From NCBI GenBank assembly GCA_019096065.1, contig JAGUCH010000008.1, forward strand, positions 6,267,001 to 6,331,000: a stretch of 64,000 nucleotides of DNA, written 5' to 3'. A model generated the notes under the pieces. That model was not told the DNA's origin. It ran no database searches and was given only the letters and a program-made list of their open reading frames with translations. How positions within the stretch are numbered: position 1 is the first letter of the stretch; the number at the start of each line of letters is the position of its first letter. Positions 11,901-23,166 of this stretch are shown here, piece by piece. Made by a program: the position numbers and the translations under genes. This DNA is from Paracyclopina nana. Lineage: Eukaryota; Arthropoda; Copepoda; Cyclopoida; Cyclopettidae.

Positions 11901-14900
11901 TATAATGGGATATGTTAATTAAGTGGTGCATAATTGCACAGCGGGAGTTTTGGCGGTAAAAAATGCCATAACATCACCGTTTAGCCTTGTAATTTGCATA
12001 GAATTATTCATTTGCCTCTTGGGGAAGAAGGTATAGCTGAGCCCAAAATATTTTGGAAAAAAATCGCATTTTTTATTTTTTCTTCACTTTTTAGTACCAC
12101 ATTTACTGTTTACGTGGTCTATGTATGCCTTCCGTGTAATAACAGGAACAAATTGCTTGGCAATTATTCCAAGTTGAAGTTGGTCGATATTTATTTACTG
12201 CTGGTGTTGCTGCTAAAATGCAACACCGCCGCACACTTAGATGAAAGGTTATTCCTCTGTGCTTTTTTGTGCCTTTTCTGTGTCCCACGCTGTGCAAGAC
12301 TTTGGCAGTAATGGACTTTGTGCATGTCTAATTGCAATTTATCCACCGATTTTCAAGCTGAAGCTTTACAAGCAATAAGAAAAAAATCACAGATTTCTGC
12401 ATTTTTATTATTCCCTAAGATTTGCTTACTTTTAATTTTATGGATTGAATTCAGCGCAATACTAAAATCGTGGTTCAAAAGTTGTACTGTCACTTTTGGA
12501 AATGGTGACAAATTGATTAAAATGGTTAAGGTTGAGTTGGTGTAAAAAAGTAGATCATTTGATTTGGCTGTGTGCTGTGCACAGTGGGAATACGAGATAA
12601 CAGTTCTTTCCAGATAAAGCAAACGTTTCGTCTGGAAATGTTCTATTGTGTGCTGTTGAGACTCCTCCACACTGATTTAATAATTGTTATATTATTGTCT
12701 TTGGCATGGACAAAAACAAGTTTTCGACATTAGCATTGTGACACAATGCTCGTTGTTGGCGTCAAATTCAATGAATTTTTCTGAAAGACAAAAGAGAAAT
12801 ATTATTCAATTTCAAAATTATGAAATGTCCTCCAATGCTTAATTTTACATTCTTACCTTGTTAAACTTTAAGCTGTTTTAAGTAAAACAATCTGTAAAAC
12901 AAAATCAATCAAATAAAACAAAATGTGCTGAATAGTTTTTCATAGTGCAAAAAATATAGAAAGTACGGTTATAATTTATTATTTAGATTTTAAAATCATT
13001 TTCAAATGTATGCCTTAAAATGTCACAAAATGGCTTTTGTGTTATGCCCTTTTAATAACTCCATTTTGCTCACACATGGTGCTCAAAATATGTGTTATAA
13101 GGCTCCTATGGCAGCTAATGATTTTGCGATGGAAAATAAAAATGTGGGCGCCATCTTGATTATGATCAACCCAGTAATGATGACTGGAAAATTATCGCCC
13201 TATATACGGACAAAAGAAACTATTATCATCGACACTTTTTGATCGATGCATGATCGACTTTCCTTTGCAAATTCTTGATTATCACGGCCTTGACAAGCCC
13301 ACTTTTTGGGAGCTTGGAATTTCCCCATTGTGCATATAATAAACTCGGCTAATATTGAAATAAAAATAACGCATTTTTCTTTCAGCGATGCTGCATTTAC
13401 TGACAGTCACACGATGCACCAAAATCCAAGCAGCTTCCATGACCGAGTGACAAATATGGAAATGCTGGTTAAACGGCTCAAATCCTACTATGAGGTATGT
13501 TATTCAAAAGAAATGACATTAAATTGCTATTACCATGGCTTTTAACTGTGAATCATTGGCACCAAGTGATAACTATAAACGTTCAACTCTGACAGCAAAT
13601 CTATATTTTTTTCACTGTTTTTTAAAGCAGTAAAATCTAATTCATTCCTTCTTTAGAGGAGTAAATTATTATTTTTTTGACATTAATTTAGGCCAATAAT
13701 GAAAGCCTATGTTTTGCTCAACCTTTCCACATGAAAGCCACACAATGCAAATTAAAGCTCACAATTACTGAATTGGCCTTGTGAGAAATTTTCAATGTGT
13801 GAAATTTGCAGGATGAACTTGGCCAAACTGTGGTGGTCAAATTGCCAGATGCATTAGCCATTTGCCACGAGCCTCCAATCAGCAAATCTTTGGAGGAGAT
13901 GGAGAAGTTGATGCTGCTCATTCTTGGAGCTGCAGTGCAGTGTTCACATAAAGAAGATTTGATTGGCTCCATTAAAAATCTGCCAATGCAGGCTCAGCTG
14001 GCCTTTGTGGCCAAAATCAAAGAAGTGACAGAAAATCCAAAGCTGATTTGGAGCTCTGACCTCAGTGACCCTTTGACCTTGGAGGAATCTCAGAGGAATG
14101 ACCTTTATGGCCTTCTGGTCTCCCACTTGAAGACCTTGGTGCAGGAAAGGGACAATTTCTCCCATAAGTTGGTGGAAATCACACTGGCCTCACCCTCAGC
14201 CTCACACCAAGACACAAATGGTATCACTCCAGAGAGAAACCATTTGGCCCTGGAGATTTCAGAGTTCAAAGCCAAAGTTAGGAAACTCAATCAGCAGCTG
14301 TAAGTTCTACTCTTTATTTCACATTTCTATGCAAAAATGATGGTGGTGGCAGCAGCAAATTTTGTGGTTGCTTACAGCAGCTCCATTATTCTAGTGATTA
14401 ATGAAAGTTGTGCACAAACTCCTCAAAATGAGGGCCCTAGGCCCCAAAAAGGAGAGCACACTTTTCCCATACACTTTTCCTCAGGCTTTCAGCAGAGTTT
14501 TTTCCTGCCAAAAATGCCAATATTATCTGTTTTTACACTTTCAAGACAAATATTTCAAGAAACAAATTTGATGCAGTGAGGAAGAAAATTTCTAGCAAAT
14601 GGCTAGAATATAATATAGGCTCATTATCTTCCGCGTCTTTGATCGTAGCATGGTTGCGGTTGTTATCGGTTCTTATTTACTGACGAGGTTGCGATGTCAG
14701 TAAATAAGAAGCGATAACAACCGTGAGCATGTCACGATCAAAGACGCGGAAGATAATGAGCCATAGTTTTAGCTTTCTTGAATTTATCATGTTTATGTTA
14801 TATCAAGAACGGTTTGATTATTTTCACATTCAGAACTCAGTAATATTACATATTTTAGCTACTTCTTAGTTCATAATTCAATCGTTGAAGAAACATAAAT

Positions 14901-17900
14901 ATGCATCATTTGATACCAATCATTTACAACTCAAAGCCATTGAATGGCATTTTAAGTGTACTTTTTTGGCTTTCATCAATGTCCTAGTTTTCTTACCTAT
15001 TCAAGCAAGAAACAGCGTGTGTCATTTTGACGAAAAGTACTTCTTCCTTCCTTTGAGCTATTTCTTTAATTGAGAGAGTCAAAAGCCACCACAATGAATT
15101 GGAGAAATTTCTTCACCGCTGACAAAGCAGCAGCACGCATTTCCTGTAGCTGTAATGACGGCTAATTAACGGAGCAAATCACACAGCCCTAAAACTAAGT
15201 GAAATTTGGCATTGAATGACCGAAATTCATACTTATTCCATCTTTGATTACAGGGAGGAGAAAACCGAGACTCTGTCTGAGTATAAAGAGGAAATGGAGA
15301 AGACGCATGCCAAGTATGCCAAGCTGAGGCAAGAAGTAAGTATTCCATATCATCCAACTTTCCTTGGAAATGCCCCTTAATTTTTAATGGAGGTCACACT
15401 AATTAAAAGTCTTCCAAAGTGCAAGAACTGCGGAAATTCGCCTTTGCTGCTGCCTGTCATGCATTGTGAATATCTCGCGTCATGCAATCTTTCGCATTAT
15501 TCTGAATTCGAGATTTAATTAGAGGACTACTTCAGTTTGTCGCCAAAGCTAGAATTTATGCAGGGCGACCAGCATAAAAATACATAAAATCTGCCTCAAT
15601 GTGGCTTCAAGTTGGCAATGCTTGGCCCCAAATGACGTGTTGCACATAAGTTTTACATCACTCATTTTCGATACTTGTTCTTAAAATGAACCTGAACTTA
15701 ATTTATCGGGGCAAATAATGAAAGAATTGATTTTAAGTATTTTTTATTTTGAGAAAAGCAAGCGCTTTTATCAATTTATAAAGCAGATTACACACAAGCC
15801 TTACATAAGAAATTGCTGGCCACTCTTCATCAAATTTTCTTGGTGGCAAATTGAGTTAGTGAGGCCAAGTAATGACATTTTTGTACATGTTATGTTTTCA
15901 TTGCAGAACCTGGAAATAACCCAAGAGGCACGTGCAGCTCGAGCTCTGCGAGATGAATTGGACATTTTAAGGGAACGAGCCAACAAAGTCCACTTGCTGG
16001 AAACAGAGTTGCAGAGCTACAAGGACAAAATGAGCCAAATGGAGTCGTTTAAAAGCCGCCTGGAGGAGGTTCGCGAAGAGAACAAAATCCTGGTGGAAAC
16101 CAAGGAGATGCTGGAGGATCAGTTGGAAAGCTCGCGAAAACGGTGTGCTCAAATCATGAGCATTGAGAACGAGCTGTACAAGTACAAAGCTGAGCTGCAC
16201 AACGCTCAATTGGAGAATGAGAATGACAAGAAGCGGATTGAAGAGCTCGAAGAGGAAAATGTCGCTTTGCAAATGAGCTCCAAGAGCTCCATTTCAGAGT
16301 CGCAATCCATCTTGGCTGAAATGGAGAGCATCAAGAGTCTAACCACCAAAAAAGTGGACACCAACATCTTGTCTGAGCAACTGGGGCAGGGCATGAGCAA
16401 AATACACAAGTTGGAATTGGAGAATCGAAAGCTCAGACAGGAGAATGAGGATTTGAGGCTGAACAAATTCCATGAGGACAACAACAAAATCCTCGCCTTG
16501 GAAACTGAAAACAAAAAGTTGAGCTTGACCATCCAGCAGTTGCAAAAGGTACTCGATTCATTTCTCGTCTTCTTTGTATTTGAGTACGCTTGCGAACATT
16601 AAAAAAGCAAATGTGAAAATATGTTTAAAGTTGTTGATGAAAAGTCCGGATGGATAACTCTACTCATTGACTTGAAAAGTTACTAACCACAAATCATGGT
16701 AAATCCGTAGAGGATTTTCCAATTTTCAAGTTGATAAAATGAGTTTTCCATGCTGATTTTTCAAATACAACATTTAACATGCACTTACATTTGCTTGAAC
16801 TATGTTTTAAGGCGATTTCAAATAATTCTTAAAAAATGCATTTCAGGTCAATGCGAAAGATGTGGAGACCAATGCTGGCTTGCAAAAGGAGATGCGCAAC
16901 TTGGAGACCAAGAGTCACCAGCTTGAGCAGAAAATTGCAGCTTTAAAGGAAGAGGATGAACAGTACAAACTTGAGAAGGAGACCATGATTGAGAACCTGA
17001 GCAAGCAAGTGGACAGCATGAAGAAGCGACAAGTGATCTCGAACAACGAACAAATGGTCCATTTGGAAGAAGAGAACAAGAAGATGGTCAAGCAAATCAC
17101 AGTCCTGGAGACCAAAATGTTCAAGCTGGATAGGGAGAACCAGAGACTCAGCCAAAAGCTGAATGATGCCAAAGAAGTGGCTGACAAAGTGGATGACTAT
17201 GTCAGCGAAAAGGAAAAACTGCAGTCTGAAATTGAGGCTTTAAGAAAAGACAACGAAGAGCTGGTCCTCATCAAGGACTCGCATGATCAGATGATGTCCA
17301 ATGTGGAGCAGATGGACAACTTGGCCAAAAAGGTGGCCAAATTGGAGGCTGAGAAGAAGGGACTCTACACGGAAAACTTGAGCTTGATGCAGGATGTGAC
17401 CAAGGCCAAAAAGGCTGTTGAGGCCAACAAGGTGCGACAGGAGAAGCTCCAAAGCCTTGAAGCTGAAAGAGATGAGTGTCTGGAGACCATCAACAAGTTG
17501 AGGCTCAAAATTGAAGCACTGTCTACCACTCAGGCCAAATTGGAGGAGCTAGAGCAGGAGAACATCAACTTGAAAACGGAGGCCAAAACTCTCAAGAGGA
17601 GTAACACAACGTTGTCCAGAAAAGTGGACGAACTCACTGCCCAAAACTCCAGCCTTGAGAGCGAAAACCAGAAGCTTGAGAAAACTGTGGAGAATCTTCG
17701 TAACACTGCCAGATCTGTGGAAACTCTGGAGAAAGAGTATTTCAGCCTTGAGTCTTCGAATGACAAGTTGGACAGGGACAACAAGTCTCTCATCAAACAG
17801 GTAAACCATTTTAAGATCCCACTATTACTTGTCACTTATGCTCACTCGCACTCACTCATTAGCTATGCTCACTTGTCACCAATTCTAACTAGTGACTTGC

Positions 17901-20900
17901 GCTCACTTGTCACTCATGCTCACTTGCTACTCAACCTCACTAGTCACTCAAGCACACAAGTGAGCATGAGCCACTATTCACTTGTTATTCAAGCTCACTC
18001 GTGGCTTACACTCACTTGTCACTCGCACTCACTCATTAGCTACGCTCACTTGACACCAATCCTTACTAGTGACTTGCGCTCACTCATCACTCATGCTCAC
18101 TTACTACTCAACCTCACTAGTCACTTAGGCTCACTAGTCGCTCAAGCACACAAGTGAGCATGAGCCACTATTCACTTGTTATTCAAGCTCACTTGTGGCT
18201 TACACTCACTCATTAGCTATGCTCACTTGTCACCAATCCTTACTAGCGACTTGCTCACTCGTCACTCATGCTAATTTGCACTTTACTTTATTGAAGTCCA
18301 TTTTTAATACTGGTTTATGGTGCTCACATGTCAATTGCTTCAGTTTTCTGCTCAAAGTCATAACTTCCCCTCTTTTCTTGGCAGGTTGAGCGTCTCAAAC
18401 AACAAATGGAGGGCCGTGAAGTGACACTGGAGGACCTCGCCTCCAAGGTGAAAACAATTGAACGCGAAAAGCTCAAGTTGATCCGTGATCTTGAGCAATG
18501 GACCGGTGAGCAGTCAAGGTTGGATGCCTTGGAACGCGAGAATCGTGAGCTGTCTCAGCAGCGCAACGATGAGCGCAAAACCACCCTCAGCCTTAGGGAA
18601 GATCTGGTCAAGGAAAGAGTCAAGTGCGATGAGATCTCCATGGCTCTGGAAGGACTCCACAAGCAGTTGAAGCAGTTGGGCCTGAATCCGGAGACTCTGG
18701 ATCAGGACGCCACAATGCTGATCTCCAACGAAAGGTTCCAAAATCTCGAGGGGTCCTTGAACAAGCTTCTGGAATCCAGACAGAAGAAGATTGAGGCTCT
18801 TGAAGCCATGCTTAAGGAGATCCGCGAAGAGAATTGCGGCCTCCGGCAGAACATTGAAGTCCAGAAGCTCAAAAGTGGCAGTGATTCCTCCACTGTCATG
18901 CAATTGAAGCAAGTTGTCAAAGAGAGGGATGAGCTGAGGGCTGAAATTTCCAGGATGACAGTTGATACCAAAGCTGTCACGGATGAAAAGGAAGCGTACA
19001 GAGACAAGCTCAAGAAGAATCAAGAGACTCTGCTGAATGCCCAAATTGAAAATACCACACTGCAGTCCCACTCTGCTTCACTCTTGAGTCAAATCAATCA
19101 CCTGCAGGCTTCTCAGTCGGCTTTGGAGTCTGCCAAGAAGAAATTGGAGGAAGCTGAAAAGACTTGGAAGAGTGAGAGGGAAGATTTGCTGAGAGATCAG
19201 GTTGGACTGCAAAAGCTGCACGACAACCTCCAACAAGACTATGAAATGTTGGCTCGTGAAAAGGAGGCGCAAAAGGAGGTAAATTCAATTAATGATTTCA
19301 ATATCAGTTTGATATCAATGGCTTTCTTTTCTTTTCAGGTTGAAAAGCAGCTGAGGGGCGAATTGAAAAAGATGAAAACTGTCAGTCTCACCTTGGACGA
19401 AGACCAGGAGAAATTGATGAGGGCCAAAGAAGCCATTGACATGGAACGAGAGAGCATTCGAAGTGATGCCAAAACCCTTGCCAATTTGAGGTCTGAACAT
19501 GCGCGCTTGAAGGATGACTTCCGATCCTTGTTCACCACCAACGATCGAGTCAAGACTGAATATCTCAACCTGCAAGCTGACTACAAAGGTCTCAAGGCCA
19601 ACCACAACCAGCTGAAATTACAACACACTGACCTCAAAGGTCAACTGGATGAGCTCAAGGATCAGTTCTCCATGCTTGATCTTGAGCATTCGAAAACCCT
19701 CAACCGACTTGACGTACTGGCCACTGTCAACCAATCATTGGAGTCCGACCGCAAAAACCTCATGGATCATGTGACTGTTTTGCTGTCTCAGTACCATGAG
19801 CTGTTGACGCAGACCATTGATGACAAGGAGCATTTCCATGAGGAGGAGAAAATGCTTTGCGAAAGAGTCAACAACTTGGCGAGGCAAAAGGAAAAGCTCG
19901 AAGAAAAAATCATGGACTCGTACAAGAACATGAGTACGCCCAACAAGAAAAAGTCCAGCTTGAGCGATCAGTTGTTTGGAAAGATGAAAATGATCAAGAA
20001 CTTCAAGAAACCTCAGACGGCCACCTCTTCATCAATCGGCCTGATGTCGGCAAGCTCCAAAGCGATGAACCACAATGATCAGGACCACGACAGTTGCTCT
20101 TCTGGAAGTTCAAGCCTGGGATCCGGATCGCATGACATGACTCGTTCGGAATCGGCTCTGGAGTTGAGAGGATCACTGATGAGGACATCTGGAAACCTGC
20201 CCACCTTGTCAGCTTCCCAAATGAAGAAATCTGTATTTAGGAAGAGCATGCCTTCACATTTGATGGAGGATTCGGAGGATGGCAACAATGCTGATGATGA
20301 CTCGGTCAACAGCTTCAACCTTGCCAACAATGCTCCCGGAGGATCTCTAGTAAATATGGATGAAATCCCTACCAGGGATTTTGGTCCCGAAAGACCAGGC
20401 CAGCTCTACAACCAAGTGAGACATTTGTTTTTCTTTTATTTATATGTATATTTTTCTTTTTTTGCATGATCCCGTATTTTTCCCTCAATTTTGTTTGTAG
20501 AGTCTTTCAAGTCATTCTGAGTTGGGCTTACCAAATCTGATTCAAGACAACAGATCTTCAGCTCGGTAAAAAAACCCTATTTAAAAAAAGGCAAAGACAA
20601 ATTGAAGACAAATTAACTTTTCAGAAGTGTGAGTCGTATTTATTTGAACGGAGGCCCGAGCTCATCTACAACCTCGGACCAGAGGTCATCTACACCAACC
20701 ACGACGGGATGGAAAAGCAATAATACCAGCCCCGTCAACGGGAATAGGAACAACCAAAGAGATGAAAAGTGAGTTTTCTAGGCTTTTTTTTTGGCATTTT
20801 TCCAAATTAAAATCAATTTTTTGCGCAGAGCCCCTCCTGCCATTCCAGCTCGTAAAGTAAGCAGACCTCCTGGTATGTCTGAGCCAGGTCCTCCTCTGAG

Positions 20901-21099
20901 GCCTCCAAAGCCCCTGAATGGAAGTCATCGAAGAACCTCTGAGGACACCCGGAGTAGTGCCAGTGGTGGCTCTTCGCCCACATTGGGTCAAGCTTCTGTC
21001 ATTTCCTCCTCATCCAGCATAGTTCAACATCCTCCAGACTTGAACAGCCAAGATAGTCAAAGCCAAAACACTGCTTGGTACGAATATGGATGTGTTTAG
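5901..21099 (+). CDS. Girdin/Daple (CCDC88 family) actin- and Dishevelled-linked coiled-coil protein
   Basis: Twelve coding exons join in phase: 5901-5984, 6436-6521, 13386-13494, 13812-14299, 15254-15335, 15907-16548, 16847-17800, 18385-19278, 19339-20415, 20501-20565, 20625-20768, 20829-21099 (1631 aa; human Girdin is about 1870). Residues about 17-190 form a HOOK-type domain, including the block FMDGPFLQW then LRGFPESPARLNFEDLTNGV and later LLILGAAVQCSHKEDLI. About residues 240-1305 are near-continuous heptad coiled coil. Next comes a basic patch (KKKSSLSDQLFGKMKMIKNF) matching the phosphoinositide-binding region of Girdin. A Ser/Pro-rich tail ends in WYEYGCV, the PDZ-binding GCV motif of vertebrate Daple. 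Family members link actin, membranes and Wnt/Dishevelled signalling in cell polarity and migration. I see no Galpha-binding GBA motif. The start is the first in-frame ATG after the acceptor at 5821. Family identity is firm; exon 1 and the 5'UTR are less so. Confidence 0.9.
8247..8636. mobile_element. MITE with about 158-bp terminal inverted repeats
   Basis: The left arm (8247-8405) and right arm (about 8479-8636) are inverted copies with few mismatches. Both begin GGTGGATCCCACAACATTAG when read inward. The centre is about 70 bp (aagcaaagcaaagctggg region). The element is flanked by TA on both sides (TAATA before, TAATG after), which fits a TA target duplication of the Tc1/mariner kind, although TAAT is also possible. 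It has no coding capacity. The arms differ at roughly one base in fifteen to twenty, so the insertion is not recent. Confidence 0.75.
9815..10280. repeat. Diverged tandem repeats carrying aataatccactgtgc
   Basis: Two units of about 230-250 bp can be aligned. One runs from about 9900 (aaataatccactgtgc, aaaatgtcaactttg, then cacagcaaattgttattgtcgcac). The other runs from about 10150 (aaataatccactgtgc, aaaatgtcacctttt, then acaggaaattgctgtagtctcac). Weaker copies of the motif lie at 9822 and 10090. Boundaries are approximate. Confidence 0.5.
11135..11719. repeat. GC-rich 10-bp minisatellite with higher-order duplication
   Basis: A run of units gctgcaccgt alternating with gctgcgccgt fills about 11156-11280 and decays into gctgcattac variants. 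The whole block is duplicated: 11135-11491 and 11492-11719 each start tgtgccaaattgcaccatat and each end with a closely related tail (tgttagatat, then ctgtatgctccagtttcg). The long open frames here are by-products of the repeat. It lies in intron 2 of Girdin/Daple. Confidence 0.8.
14618..14762. mobile_element. 145-bp foldback MITE, nearly perfect hairpin
   Basis: The ends GGCTCATTATCTTCCGCGTC and its exact reverse complement enclose a near-continuous palindrome with a loop of about 11 bases (gaggttgcgat). ATA flanks both sides (14615-14617 and 14763-14765), consistent with a 3-bp or TA-centred target duplication. The arms match almost perfectly, so the insertion looks young. It lies in intron 4 of Girdin/Daple. 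Confidence 0.8.
17820..18270. repeat. CTCACTTGTCACT-rich array with about 185-bp units
   Basis: Two long units (about 17845-18018 and 18019-18203) and a partial third (to about 18270) share the order cactcattagcta, tgctcacttg, caccaat, actagtgacttgc, ctcaacctcactagtcac, acacaagtgagcatgagcc. Each unit is built from short ctcact words. It lies just after the donor of Girdin/Daple exon 7, so the exon frame appears to run on into it. Confidence 0.75.
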
Positions 21100-21226
21100 T
21101 CAGTTTTAACCGTGATCATTATGACCCAAAGATTTTCTGGTATTATTATTCGCTTCTTCAACGACAAATCAAAAAATACTACTACTACTACTAAAGTTGT
21201 TAAATGTTCAATGACTCATCATCATC

Positions 21227-21232
21227 AATAAA
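21227..21232 (+). terminator. Polyadenylation signal AATAAA of Girdin/Daple
   Basis: Canonical AATAAA 128 bases after the Girdin/Daple stop (21097-21099). It lies 14 bases before the stop codon of the opposite-strand DEG/ENaC gene, so the transcript very probably runs a few bases into that gene. Confidence 0.65.
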
Positions 21233-21245
21233 CTTTCTAAACCAG

Positions 21246-22807
21246 CTACTTTTTTGTCGTGCATTTCTCAGTGAGTTTGTGCAAGACATATTCAAAAAGA
21301 TCAATTATGGACATGCATGAGTAGCCCAACATGAGACCCAAGGTTCCGCCAACTTCTCCAATGAAACTTTGCTCATCATAGGTGTAGCTGTCGATGATTG
21401 TCTGAACTGTATTCGTCACATGTCTGAGTACAAATACTGAATTGTCCCCCTTCTTCGGATCAGCCAGAGCTTGACTGGATTCTGTGGTATCGTAAAAAGC
21501 ACGACTGCATCTAGGAAATTTGGGACAAGCCTCAAATGTCACATTGTTGTTTTCAATCTGTCTCCATTCCATGGCATAGTTGTAGATTGTGAAATTGTTT
21601 GACTCGTTGAATATTGGACAAGGTTGGACATCCAGGATTGTCACATTGGGCCACAATGGTTGGTTCATCCATGGCAACTGACAATTGAACTTTTTGTAAA
21701 ATATTGCTTCTTGCTGAAAATCATAACTTGTGCGCATGATCAAGAAAAGTATGTTATTGACTTTATACTTGCAATAATTCACAGTATTTGATGTTGTATC
21801 CATCTACATTTGTGCAAGGAGCTTCTTTGCTTGAAATTGCTTTTAAAACTTGCTTTTTAGCTCTCACTGTCACTTGATGACCAGGACTTAGAGTAAATGC
21901 AAATCGAGTCAGGGCCTCAATCCTGTCTTGGGGCAATTCATGGATTGCAACAATGAATTCAGAATTTGTGATGTTACTCCCAATATCATTAGTCTGTAAT
22001 TCATAGATATAATAAAATAGTACATCAACTGCAAATTACTTACATTGAATTCCACAGTTACATCTTGTAAGGGATAGTATTTGTCGTTAGAGAAGTAGGC
22101 AAGATCAAAGCTGAAGCATTTTCCAAATTTTTTCATGTAGAAACTATACAAATACGAGTCAGCATTGGCCAGAAAAAAATTGGGGAAATCTACGGCAATT
22201 ATTGAGGGAAACTTGAAATTATTCAGACCTTTCATCAATGTGGCATTTGTTAATAAAACTGTAGACTCTTCAACAGAACTGAATGGATTTCTGCAAGTTC
22301 AATGTTTTCTATAAATCAGTATTTTTTCTCATAATATTTAGTTACTGGTCATGGCTGAAGCAGTACTCCAAAACTGTGTCCCAAGTTGGTGGGAAAAGGG
22401 ACAAAATAACATCAGGAGGGCAGCAGCATCTAGATTTGACTTGAGGAGCATAGTACATGTCTTGAAAATTCTTTCTACAAAATGTCACAATGGGGTAAGA
22501 AATACCACCAAAATTGTCATCACCATTTCTAAAAGTCACAGAGCTGCCAACTGGCTTGTGCTCAAGCTTATAGAGTGCCTGCAAAAGTTGCCATTTTTGA
22601 TATTTTAGTTCCTAGCCCAAACTCTGTCTCGAATATGAGTAGATGGTAGAAAGAGTTTGAGTAATGACTACTGCCAATGCAAAATGACTAAAGTACCTTT
22701 ATAGACCATGTTGCAAAAACAATGAAGCAAGCCACCATGCTTACTGATCTCAATCCTTGCATTAAAACATTTTCCCAAAAAGACACTCCTGTTTTTGGAA
22801 GCTTCAT
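21246..22807 (-). CDS. DEG/ENaC (pickpocket-like) sodium channel subunit
   Basis: Five minus-strand exons join in phase: 22697-22807, 22346-22578, 22044-22290, 21769-21993, 21246-21713 (427 aa, short for the family, usually 450-700). A short cytoplasmic N-terminus leads into TM1 at about residues 20-40 (SVSMVACFIVFATWSIK). The first ectodomain exon has the usual YPIVTFC element. A Cys-rich ectodomain follows, with FYKKFNCQLPWMN late in it. TM2 starts FIGEVGGTLGLMLGYS at residue 389, with GYS as the selectivity-type G-x-S. Such subunits form amiloride-sensitive trimers for mechano-, chemo- or osmosensation. The gene converges with Girdin/Daple and diverges from the IR-like gene 359 bp away. 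No canonical minus-strand polyA signal was found close by. The family is secure; the ligand or stimulus is unknown. Confidence 0.85.
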
Positions 22808-23166
22808 ACTTAAGCTGCAATTTTTGCAAGACTGCAACACTTAGTGAGCTATTAAGCTTGTCTGGAGGCTCCTTTAGTCAGTTTTATTAGTCCAAATTTG
22901 ATAGTCCCTCATTTAGGCTTTGTGGTAAATGTCTTTCCACTCTTTAATCATGTAATGTAATTGCAGGCATAGCTAAAATTGCAACACAAAAACCTTATAG
23001 TTATACACTGAAAAAAAGAAGCTAAGTGGGAATTTCTTGATGTAGTCATTTAGGTACTACAATTCAAGGTAATACAATTTTCAAATGCAGCTTAGCCAAT
23101 TTTAAGCCCTCAGCCCAGAAAACAAACATTGACAGTTGTACTTTAGGTTATTGAATCAGTTGAAAA
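22808..23166. promoter_or_regulatory. Short divergent intergenic region between DEG/ENaC and IR-like genes
   Basis: Only 359 bp separate the two start codons, so both promoters must lie here or overlap. A possible initiator-like TCAGTT lies at about 23156, very near the IR-like ATG. No clear TATA box is seen on either strand. Shared regulation of the two sensory-type genes is an inference from the arrangement. Confidence 0.4.

Larger units (their letters stand above)
6522..13385 (+). other. Large intron 2 of Girdin/Daple with repeats
   Basis: A 6.9-kb intron between the two exons of the HOOK domain. It holds a TIR MITE (8247-8636), diverged repeats with the CCACTGTGC motif (about 9815-10280) and a GC-rich minisatellite (11135-11719). 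The rest is AT-rich with no gene seen. Confidence 0.6.

Noticed and set aside
15966-20330. Many open frames antisense to Girdin/Daple
   Set aside because: Antisense shadows of coiled-coil codon usage; the sense exons have correct splice sites and homology.
22840-22860. CACTAAGTGTT on the minus strand upstream of the DEG/ENaC gene, matching the TIR of the 25.9-kb element
   Set aside because: Only about 11 bases match and there is no second end or duplication; probably chance.
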